From positions 4,695 through 10,821 of the forward strand of contig PLSZ01000074.1 in NCBI GenBank assembly GCA_003164305.1: a stretch of 6,127 nt of DNA. Direction: 5' to 3'. A program made the position numbers and the translations under genes. The notes under the pieces are model-generated. The model saw only the letters and a program-made list of their open reading frames with translations. It did not search any database and had not been told where the DNA came from. This DNA is from Acetobacteraceae bacterium. Lineage in GTDB: Bacteria > Pseudomonadota > Alphaproteobacteria > Acetobacterales > Acetobacteraceae. Each line of letters starts with the position of its first letter. The stretch's first letter is position 1. Shown in pieces: positions 1 through 6,127 of this stretch.

Positions 1-600
1 ACCGCCTTCCAGCACCACGCCACCCAGCAGATTCACCACCGACGCGTTGACCACCGCCCCCGGTCCGACCGTCAGATCGCCAGTGCCAAGCGCGGTACCA
101 ACGTTCAACTGCCCGGAGATGCTCAACAACGAGCCGTCGCCGGAAACCACCAGCGCCCCGGAACTGTCCGCCAGCGCACCAATGGTGAGACTGCTCGCGG
201 TGAAGCTGGCACCGTTCAGCACGGACATGACCCCGGTGCCGTCGTCCGCCACGGTCGCGGCGCCGCTGACCGTCAATTCCGATCCGGCGCCGGACAGATC
301 GATCTGCGCGTCGGCGGACGCGAGCGTGGCCGCGTCCAGCGTCGCGGCGCTGACGACCGCGCCACTCTCGATCCACAACGCGCCGGAGCCGCCGGCACCG
401 ACGTCGAGCAGCCCGCTGACGGTGAGGCCTGAGCCCGTGCCGATCAAATCGACCTCGGAGCCATCGGCGGTCGCCGAGTTGGCGATGACCACGCCAGCCC
501 CGGCGGTCACCGTCCCGCCGGCCTGGATCATGAGGGCGCCAACCCCCTGATCTCCGATCATCAACTGCCCGTCTGAGTTCCAGGTGGATCCTGGGCCGGA
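1..600 (-). repeat. Four tandem ~50-residue T5SS/PEP-CTERM-associated-type repeats
   Basis: The encoded protein shows a regular period: repeat 1 at 600-442 (53 residues, opening GPGSTWNSDGQLMIGD), repeat 2 at 441-292 (50 residues, opening GTGSGLTVSGLLDVG), repeat 3 at 291-142 (50 residues, opening GAGSELTVSGAATV) and repeat 4 at 141-1 (47 residues so far, opening GDGSLLSISGQLNVG). Each runs G-x-G-S, a strand, LxVG, a Gly-rich turn, a strand with GA or GG, then VxA. This matches my memory of the T5SS/PEP-CTERM-associated repeat, a family of beta-helix rungs found in exported proteins. The array probably continues beyond position 1. Repeat 2 contains the only Trp of that repeat (LWIESG), and copies 2-4 have lost the STW motif of copy 1. 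Confidence 0.78.
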
Positions 601-2403
601 CGCCGTCAGACCCGCCGCGAGAACCGAGCTGCCCGAAACGATATCCGTTGCGCCCTGACTGATGATCGCGGCGCCGCCACTCAATTCCAGCGATCCCGTG
701 AACCCTCCGCCGATCGTCACGCCGGCGGTGCCGACCGACTGCAAGGTCGTCCCGGTGCTCATCTGCCATTGCGCCGAGCCGGCGAACAGCAGATCCGCCA
801 CCGTGCCGGTTCCGGTGATCGACCCTCCGCTGCCGGTGAATTCCGCCAGGTCCAGCGCGTCGGGCGGCGTCGCGGCCGGAGTAAGCCCGTCGCCGGGATC
901 ATTCCAGTTCGTCGCGGACGCGAAAGCCCCTGGATCGATCCCAAATTCGTTGTTTCCAACCCAGACCAGGGTTCTTGGCTGCTCCCTGACCGTGACTTCG
1001 TCGCCAGAGACCGTCAGCGCGGTGGTAACCGGCGTCTGCTGCAAATTGAACGTCAGCGGGTTTCCAACCGCCACCGATACAGTAAGCACCGAGCCATTGA
1101 TGGCCGCCGCCGTGACGGTCTCGCCAACCAACTCCAGCGTATCGCCGGCATCATCGAACGCGGACAACACACCTGCGAAGGCCGACGGATCGGCCAATAC
1201 CAGGCTGGGAGCGGTTGTCGTTCCGCCCGCCGCCGCGAATGAGACCGTCTGCGAACTGGCAACGGACGACTCCAGCCGCAACACGGCTCCTGACCCGGAT
1301 AAACCCCCGAAAGGATCGACAAATCCGCTCCCGATCATCAGCGAGCCAGCACCCGTTACCGCGCCGGTGATCTCGATCGTGTTGCTTCCGCCCGGAAAAC
1401 CGTTGCCGCCCGCGGCGAAGATGGTGCCATTGTTGACGACTGGCGCGGCCAGGGTCCCATTGCCGTTGATGTTGCCCGTGGCATCGACGGTGATGGCGCC
1501 TGGTGTCGCGGTATTGGCGTTCCCGATCTCGATCGATGACAGGCTATCGACCGAAATCACCCCGGGAGGTGGCGCGCCGAAAGCGGCGAGACCGCTCAAT
1601 GAAAGAGCGAGCGTCCCATCGGAGACGATCTGGCCGCCCGCGACCGCGGACAAAGCGCCTGTCTCATAAAGATTTATATCGGTGGCTGTCACCGTGCCGG
1701 AGACCGACATCGCGCTGTACAGGGTTAACCCATCGCTTGCGCTCAGCGTGCCGGTCACCGCGAGGCTCCCGCCGTCCTCGGTCGCCGGGCCGATCGCGGT
1801 CAGGGCGCCGGCCACCGTGTTGGTTCCCTCAAAGTCCAGTTGGTAGACCGTTCCGCTTCCGGAAATGGTGCCGCCATTGGTGATCGACGCGGCGTCGAGC
1901 GTGCCCGGCGCGGTGACCGCCGGATCGAGGCCGTCCGTTACGTCGTTCCAGTTCTGGGCGTCGGCGACATCGCCATCGACCGTGCCGGTCCAATCCAGAG
2001 TGCGGGACGGTAGGACGATGACGTCCGGACCGCTGACGTAGAGTTCGCTGGTTTGCGCCTCGCCCATGCCCAGGTTGAAGTTTAACGGCGCACCCGCCGC
2101 GCGGGTCACGGTCAGAGTGGTGCCGGTGATACTTGCTCCGGTGACGGTCTGCCCAACCAGTTCCAGCGTGTCGCCCGGTGTTTCGAAGTTGTACAGAGTG
2201 CCGGCGAATTGCCCGGGATCGATCAGTCGCAACGTGGGGCCGCCGGCTGGGCGGCCAAATCGACTTGCACGATTTCGTTCAGCCGCGGCGTTGCCGCGGG
2301 TACTGTCCTGCCTTTTATCAATTCGTTTCCCCGGCCATTTAATTCGGCGATGCCGCCGATCCAGGCCCGGATGAGCAGGACAGACAATTTCGCGCGCGAT
2401 CAC
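1..2403 (-). CDS. Large repetitive beta-helix surface/secreted protein (T5SS/PEP-CTERM-repeat type), 3' end outside window, probable frameshift near 5' end
   Basis: Translating the minus strand with codons ending on positions 1, 4, 7 and so on gives an open frame from 2409 to the window edge. From 2220 to 1 it encodes 740 residues dominated by G, A, S, T, V and L, with short alternating beta-strand motifs and no Cys, Lys or His. This composition is typical of exported beta-helical passenger proteins (adhesins, autotransporters, PEP-CTERM-anchored proteins). Order from the N-terminus: module A (about 2279-1900), a variable beta-strand region, module B (about 1239-868), then tandem repeats of about 50 residues (600-1). 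No beta-barrel, PEP-CTERM tail or other anchor is visible because the C-terminus lies beyond position 1, so the secretion route is unknown. The 5' boundary given is the first GTG of the open frame (2403-2401), with no ribosome binding site. Residues encoded by about 2403-2256 in this frame are Arg/Lys-rich and probably out of frame. No signal peptide is seen. Surface location is inferred; the family-level call is fairly secure. Confidence 0.72.
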   Translation of the reverse strand, partial: MIAREIVCPAHPGLDRRHRRIKWPGKRIDKRQDSTRGNAAAERNRASRFGRPAGGPTLRLIDPGQFAGTLYNFETPGDTLELVGQTVTGASITGTTLTVTRAAGAPLNFNLGMGEAQTSELYVSGPDVIVLPSRTLDWTGTVDGDVADAQNWNDVTDGLDPAVTAPGTLDAASITNGGTISGSGTVYQLDFEGTNTVAGALTAIGPATEDGGSLAVTGTLSASDGLTLYSAMSVSGTVTATDINLYETGALSAVAGGQIVSDGTLALSLSGLAAFGAPPPGVISVDSLSSIEIGNANTATPGAITVDATGNINGNGTLAAPVVNNGTIFAAGGNGFPGGSNTIEITGAVTGAGSLMIGSGFVDPFGGLSGSGAVLRLESSVASSQTVSFAAAGGTTTAPSLVLADPSAFAGVLSAFDDAGDTLELVGETVTAAAINGSVLTVSVAVGNPLTFNLQQTPVTTALTVSGDEVTVREQPRTLVWVGNNEFGIDPGAFASATNWNDPGDGLTPAATPPDALDLAEFTGSGGSITGTGTVADLLFAGSAQWQMSTGTTLQSVGTAGVTIGGGFTGSLELSGGAAIISQGATDIVSGSSVLAAGLTASGPGSTWNSDGQLMIGDQGVGALMIQAGGTVTAGAGVVIANSATADGSEVDLIGTGSGLTVSGLLDVGAGGSGALWIESGAVVSAATLDAATLASADAQIDLSGAGSELTVSGAATVADDGTGVMSVLNGASFTASSLTIGALADSSGALVVSGDGSLLSISGQLNVGTALGTGDLTVGPGAVVNASVVNLLGGVVLEGG
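868..1239 (-). repeat. Internal protein module, copy B (DPxxFAG / GDTLELVG / NWND)
   Basis: This second copy begins around TVSFAAAGG and continues through LVLADPSAFAGVL, GDTLELVGETVT, LTVSVAVGNPLTFNL, RTLVWVG and TNWNDPGDGLTPAATPPDALD. The aspartate of DPSAFAG (1191-1189) lies exactly 1029 nt (343 codons) after the aspartate of DPGQFAG in copy A (2220-2218), so both copies share a frame. Copy B has a short insertion before NWND (around NNEFGIDPGAFASA). The copies are diverged, pointing to an old in-gene duplication and not a recent tandem amplification. Confidence 0.8.
1900..2279 (-). repeat. Internal protein module, copy A (DPxxFAG / GDTLELVG / NWND)
   Basis: This is the first of two copies of a module of about 115 residues. 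Landmarks in order are LRLIDPGQFAGTL, GDTLELVGQTVT, LTVT, PLNFNL, RTLDWTG and QNWNDVTDGLDP, followed by a PGTLDAA motif. Its central 50 residues (2220-2071) align without gaps to copy B with 31 identities (hand count). The W-x(n)-NWND-x(n)-P-x(n)-D-A part resembles a motif common at the start of beta-helical segments in bacterial autotransporter-like repeat proteins. The N-terminal edge of the copy crosses the proposed frameshift. Confidence 0.8.
2235..2399 (-). pseudogene. Frameshifted 5' segment of the beta-helix gene (shifted reading frame)
   Basis: In the frame whose codons start at 2399, 2396 and so on, the minus strand is open from just after a TGA (2402-2400) to a TGA at about 2225. 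It reads through a stretch containing LNGRGNEL and then NEIVQVDLAAQ at 2279-2247. VQVDLAAQ matches TVSFAAAG of module B (at about 1248), and the continuation of the match (GGPTLRLIDP) lies in the main frame from 2244 onward. The join therefore needs a one-base change (net loss of one base, or gain of two) between about 2235 and 2255, a GC-rich stretch with GGGG and GGG runs. It may be a real mutation or a base-calling or assembly error. The shifted frame has no ATG, and a stop lies directly upstream, so even after repair the start of the gene is not found here. Confidence 0.6.
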
Positions 2404-2787
2404 ACAGGACTACGCAAATTTAAGCCTGGCGCCCAGGGGCCGTTATGAAACTTAACGTGACCGTCGCATGCGTCGCGCACGGTCGCCGCGACGGGTTCGT
2501 TACGATGAAAAATCCTCCAGGCTGCGCACCCTGGTTTCCGGGGTGACGCGTTGATCGTCCATCCGCCCCAGCCGCCGTCGGCCATTGGCCCCGACGTCGC
2601 TCATGCGAAAGCCCTTGAGGTTGTCTCCGGGGAGACGTCCGCGGGGCGCGCCGCGGGTTCCGCTGATGGTTGACTGAAAGGTGAGGGCTCCGACCTTATG
2701 AACCTGGGGATCGCGTTCCGTCTGGCGGACGTCGCGGATTTCACGGTCAGCCGGGCGCGGTAAGCAAAGTCAGCGACCGCGCCTTTA
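2404..2787. other. 384-nt stretch without a recognisable gene; one unidentified GC3-biased open frame on the minus strand
   Basis: Between the acyltransferase stop and the beta-helix gene no protein family is recognised. On the minus strand, in frame with both neighbours, an open stretch runs from after a TGA (2772-2770) to a TAA (2502-2500). It has about 89 codons and about 70% G/C at third positions by hand count. It has no ATG near its beginning; the only internal ATG that would give a sizeable product is at 2604-2602 (34 residues). The predicted peptide is hydrophilic and Arg/Asp-rich. It could be the remnant of a gene whose 5' part was lost, or chance openness in GC-rich DNA. Further down, stops occur at about 2456, 2447 and 2410 in the same frame. 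I see no stem-loop followed by a T-run and no tRNA. Confidence 0.45.
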
Positions 2788-3990
2788 TCAGGCCTGGCCC
2801 GGCGGCTTCACGCGCGGGCTCGAATAAGCGGATGGCAACGGCGGTGTGCCCACACCTTGGTTCAGCCATCCGGCCCGCACTGAAATTAGTCCGATCAGGA
2901 AGTCAAACATCTGGCGCCACAGGAGTCTGCGGCGTTCCGTGAGTTCCGCGAGAGCGAATACGATTCCAAGCGTCCCCAGAACCAGCGTTGCCCGAAACAT
3001 CCAGGATTCAACGGGCCAGGGGAGCAATGACAGCATCGCAATGAGAATTGGATAATGGAAGAGGTACAGACTGAACGTTCCCCCGGCCGCCCATCGTATC
3101 GGCCGGCCAAATTTCGTGATCCATGAGAAACCTGACGCGACTCTGGTAAAGCCAACGATGTGCGAACCGAACAAACAAGCCAACAGGTAGTCCTCGGCGA
3201 TCTCCATTGGCGAATGGGTCGCAATGCCGCGGTCCGCCTGGAAAATTCCCTTATCCCAGCTCAGAATACCTAAACAAACGATGCCGGCGGCGGTCAGGGT
3301 GGTGAGCATCCAGCCGAATCCCGGCCGGAGCCGCTGGGTCTTGCTGGCGTGGTAGCATGCGACTCCCAGCAGCCACATTGGAAACAAGGCCGTGATACGA
3401 GGGCCGAAGACAGCGGCGACAAGCAAGATACCGGCGATGCGCCAAGGATGAGGGGCGAAGCGCCATATGCCGAACATGATATAAAAAGCCATCTCGTAAC
3501 TGAGAGACCAGAAGGGTCCGTCCAGTGGCGGCACCAGCCACGCGCCCCAGGCTTCATTCAGAAAGAGCATCGACATCGTAATGTGTAATGAAAGCGTCCA
3601 GCCATGCCAGTCGGGGTCGTAGCCGCGCGGCAATTGATCGCCAATAAATTCGTAGAGCAAAACAGAGAGAATGATGGCCGGGAGCGCAACGGAGTACATC
3701 CGCGATAAGCGGGCCACGATGTAGTCATGCGCGGTATAATCTCGCCGGTCGGACGCGAAGGCGACAACATATCCAGATAATACAAAGAAAATCACGAGGG
3801 CGACTGGACCGAGATCGCCAAACCGCCAAAGGAACCCCCCGCTTATCGCACGGCTGCCAACATGCGAAAGGAAAACCAGGCCCGCGGCGCCGAGCCTGAT
3901 TATGTCGAGGTATAATGAGAGTGGTTCAGGCAGCCGAAATCTTGGATCCGTCGCGCCCCGCGTTGATATCGTCCGGTGGACCGCGGTCAT
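2788..3990 (-). CDS. Acyltransferase-3 family membrane protein (OafA-like O-acyltransferase)
   Basis: This is a complete 400-residue integral membrane protein of the acyltransferase-3 family. These enzymes move acyl groups, often acetyl, onto surface polysaccharides, lipids or other small acceptors at the inner membrane. Family hallmarks are visible: R32-x10-H43 in the first membrane helix, FFVLSGYV at 68-75, R94-LS-R97-MY, the W161-S-L-S-Y-E166 motif, and LYLFHYP at 308-314. About ten hydrophobic segments can be picked out (near 24-44, 62-80, 98-116, 165-176, 184-197, 199-213, 226-244, 267-284, 305-323 and 331-350). A cytoplasmic-looking tail follows from about 352 to 400. There is no SGNH esterase domain, so this is the short single-domain type. 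The ATG at 3990 is the only ATG upstream of the first helix; a stop lies upstream, and the ribosome binding site is weak. A second stop (TAA, 2787-2785) directly follows the TGA. Sampled lines have lower GC (about 52-63%) than the ABC or repeat gene. The acceptor is unknown and no glycan gene is adjacent. Confidence 0.9.
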   Translation of the reverse strand: MTAVHRTISTRGATDPRFRLPEPLSLYLDIIRLGAAGLVFLSHVGSRAISGGFLWRFGDLGPVALVIFFVLSGYVVAFASDRRDYTAHDYIVARLSRMYSVALPAIILSVLLYEFIGDQLPRGYDPDWHGWTLSLHITMSMLFLNEAWGAWLVPPLDGPFWSLSYEMAFYIMFGIWRFAPHPWRIAGILLVAAVFGPRITALFPMWLLGVACYHASKTQRLRPGFGWMLTTLTAAGIVCLGILSWDKGIFQADRGIATHSPMEIAEDYLLACLFGSHIVGFTRVASGFSWITKFGRPIRWAAGGTFSLYLFHYPILIAMLSLLPWPVESWMFRATLVLGTLGIVFALAELTERRRLLWRQMFDFLIGLISVRAGWLNQGVGTPPLPSAYSSPRVKPPGQA

Positions 3991-4256
3991 CGTCAGGTCC
4001 GCGCGTTCGCTCGTGAGGCGAAGCGGTTTCCAGGTGGATGATAGGCTCTACGCATGTTTGTCTCGTTTCGTGATGATCTTGCGACCCACCCTGAACGGCT
4101 TTCGGAAGGCAATACCGGCAGCGGGCGAAAGCCATGTCAATATGGCCGGAATTTCTGTCGGAGGGTTAAGGCATTGTTTGCCTTGCGGACCGTTTTCGCT
4201 ACGTGGCTCCCACCAACGGCGGATGGGTCAATGCCATACTGGGACAAGGTTGTCAC

Positions 4257-4270
4257 GCTCCGCGCGGAGC
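4257..4270. repeat. 14-bp perfect palindrome GCTCCGCGCGGAGC
   Basis: The sequence equals its own reverse complement, with 7-bp arms and no spacer. It lies about 140 nt downstream of the stop of the DppF-type gene. No T-run follows on either strand, so it does not look like an intrinsic terminator. It could be a dimeric-protein binding site or chance in GC-rich DNA. Confidence 0.4.
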
Positions 4271-4309
4271 TCTGGCGCGCCGAGGTTCAACGGCCGGATG
4301 GAGTCACTC

Positions 4310-4364
4310 CTGGGATGCCTGGCCGTCAGGGTCTCGCGCGGCTGGGATGCCCGGTCGCCTGACG
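4310..4364. repeat. Imperfect direct repeat of about 21-23 bp, offset 32 bp
   Basis: CTGGGATGCCTGGCCGTCAGG at 4310-4330 recurs in altered form from 4342 to 4364, beginning with the identical CTGGGATGCC and ending in CGCCTGACGG. It lies just downstream of the importer operon stop. The copies differ by substitutions and a small insertion, so a functional role is uncertain. Confidence 0.35.
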
Positions 4365-4411
4365 GACGGCGTGGCCGGAAAATCGGTGCGCCTGGCTGGG
4401 AACCGGTGTCG

Positions 4412-5424
4412 TTAGGCCGCGACGCGCTCCGCTTCGATCACGGCTCCGGGCTCATGCGTCAGATGGCACGCCGAATTGTGCCCATCGCCGACCGACCGAA
4501 GCAGCGGTTCCTCGACCCGGCAGCGATCGAACGCGAACGGGCATCTGGTGTGAAACCGGCAGCCGCTTGGGGGATTGATCGGACTGGGCACATCGCCGGT
4601 CAAAATGATGCGCTGGCGTTTCGCCGTCGGATCCGGCACCGGCACGGCTGACAGCAGCGCCCGCGTATAGGGATGATGCGAGGCGGCGAACAAGGTTCGC
4701 CGGTCGCAGATCTCGACGATTTTTCCGAGATACATCACCGCCACGCGATGCGTCAGATGCTCGACCGTCGCCAGGTCGTGACTGATGAACAGCAGCGCGA
4801 GGCCGAGTTCGTCCTGCAGATCGACCAGCAGATTGATGATTTGTGCTTTAACCGAAACGTCCAGCGCGGAGACCGCCTCATCGCAAATGATCAGATCGGC
4901 GCCGGGCGCAAGGGCGCGCGCGATGCCGATGCGTTGCCGCTGGCCGCCGGAGAATTCGTGCGGAAACCGGTTGATCGCGTCGCGCGGCAGACGGACCTTG
5001 TCCATCAGCGCCTCGACCCGTTCGGTGACCTCCTTGCGGCCATGAGCGAGGCCAAAGTTGGTGATCGGCTCGGCCAGAATGTCGCGCACCTTCATGCGCG
5101 GATTGAGGCTGCTGAACGGGTCCTGGAACACCACCTGCACGCGTTGGCGCATCGGCCGCAATTGCGAGGCGCGCATGTTGTCGATGCGCTCGCCGTCCAG
5201 GTACACCTCGCCTTCGGTGATCGGATAGAGGCGCAGGATGGCTTTTCCGACGGTGGATTTGCCGCAGCCGGACTCGCCGACCAGCGATAGCGTCTCGCCT
5301 TTGCTGATGTCGAAACTGACGCCATCGACCGCGTAGACGTAGCCCGTGGTCATTCCCATCATGCCGCCGGAGATGGGGAAATGTTTCTTGAGGCCATTGA
5401 CCTCAAGCAGTGGCCGGTTGCCGC

Positions 5425-5428
<4 letters not shown>
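4412..5428 (-). CDS. Peptide ABC importer ATP-binding protein, DppF/OppF type
   Basis: This is a complete 338-residue ATPase subunit of a dipeptide/oligopeptide-type importer, acting at the cytoplasmic face of the membrane paired with the DppD-type subunit encoded just upstream. Seen in order: Walker [10 protein letters not shown] (51-59), Q-loop Q102 in [11 protein letters not shown], signature FSGGQRQR (159-166), Walker B LIICDE (179-184), D-loop SALD (187-190), switch H217, then the oligopeptide-transporter C-terminal domain with HPYTRALL (252-259). All catalytic residues are present. The C-terminal domain carries Cys290, 296, 303 and 321. I chose the ATG at 5428 because it overlaps the upstream stop as ATGA and fits the family N-terminus ([16 protein letters not shown]). 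The longer frame starting at 5551 adds 41 Pro/Gly/Arg-rich residues antisense-like to nothing known and would overlap the DppD coding region. Length is normal. Substrate (Opp, Dpp, Gsi and others) cannot be told from the ATPase alone. Confidence 0.93.

Positions 5429-6127
<699 letters not shown>

Larger units (their letters stand above)
3991..4411. other. 421-nt intergenic region between acyltransferase and ABC ATPase genes
   Basis: No gene is recognised here. Plus-strand open frames cross it (for example 4054-4362 and part of 3902-4651), but they run antisense into the flanking genes or encode peptides with no family resemblance, so I do not call them. The stretch should hold the promoter of the acyltransferase gene and the 3' end of the importer operon. 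A TTGACA hexamer is present on the minus strand at 4140-4135, but no good -10 box follows at 16-18 bases. A 14-bp perfect palindrome (4257-4270) and an imperfect direct repeat (4310-4364) are the only structures seen. Confidence 0.5.

Noticed and set aside
47..1669. Plus-strand ORFs of 167 aa (47-550), 335 aa (662-1669) and 157 aa (769-1242) as genes
   Set aside because: They are antisense to a continuous minus-strand frame with clear protein repeats, and their peptides are low-complexity with no family resemblance.
2400..2585. 61-aa minus-strand ORF as upstream part of the beta-helix protein
   Set aside because: It is in the frame of the shifted 5' segment but ends at a TGA, and its Trp/Cys/His/Pro-rich peptide is unlike the Cys- and His-free passenger.
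4112..4140. Promoter for the acyltransferase gene based on minus-strand TTGACA at 4140-4135
   Set aside because: No hexamer close to TATAAT follows at normal spacing (best is GGTATT with 3 of 6 matches at 18 bp), so the -35 match alone is not enough.
4054..4362. 102-aa plus-strand ORF in the intergenic gap as a small gene
   Set aside because: The early part vaguely recalls other small proteins, but no ribosome binding site, no family match and no conserved motif could be seen.
3902..4651. 249-aa plus-strand ORF
   Set aside because: It begins inside the acyltransferase gene and ends inside the DppF-type gene, both on the opposite strand. Its translation shows no known domain, so it is most likely an antisense opening in GC-rich DNA.
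4673..5290. 205-aa plus-strand ORF
   Set aside because: It is the exact antisense of the DppF-type ATPase core; its His/Asp/Arg-rich peptide is the usual mirror of ABC motifs.

Overview
This window looks like chromosome of a GC-rich proteobacterium, most likely an alphaproteobacterium. That guess rests on the strong G/C preference at third codon positions, the oligopeptide-type ABC ATPase pair, and a surface-protein style (T5SS/PEP-CTERM-associated repeats, NWND modules) that I associate with GC-rich Alphaproteobacteria. The genus cannot be told. All supported genes lie on the minus strand, so the biological reading direction is from position 6127 down to 1.

Right part (4412-6127): the last two genes of a peptide-importer operon. 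They are a DppD/OppD-type ATPase whose 5' end lies outside the window and a complete DppF/OppF-type ATPase, joined by a 4-base ATGA overlap. Together they would form the heterodimeric ATP-hydrolysing engine of a dipeptide/oligopeptide importer. The binding protein and permeases are presumably encoded beyond position 6127.

Middle part (2788-3990): a complete 400-residue integral-membrane acyltransferase of the acyltransferase-3 (OafA-like) family. It is flanked by about 420 nt (3991-4411) and 384 nt (2404-2787) without a recognisable gene. A few hand-counted lines are lower in GC than the neighbours, as is common for surface-glycan modification genes acquired by transfer.

Left part (1 to about 2400): a very large repetitive surface or secreted beta-helix protein that runs off the left edge. 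It has no in-window stop, so simple ORF finding misses it and reports only long antisense ORFs on the plus strand. It contains two copies of a roughly 115-residue module spaced 343 residues apart, followed by four tandem repeats of about 50 residues resembling the T5SS/PEP-CTERM-associated repeat. Over 740 consecutive residues there is no Cys, Lys or His. Comparing the two modules exposes a probable one-base frameshift at about 2235-2255. No signal peptide or convincing start is visible, so the gene may be 5'-truncated or decayed.

The two surface-related genes (acyltransferase and beta-helix protein) and the importer operon show no direct functional link beyond shared orientation. I see no RNA gene, CRISPR array, intact mobile element or convincing terminator, and nothing that amounts to a new defence or regulatory system. 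The most useful observations are the hidden repetitive gene, its frameshift and missing 5' end, and the identical four-cysteine spacing in both ATPases.
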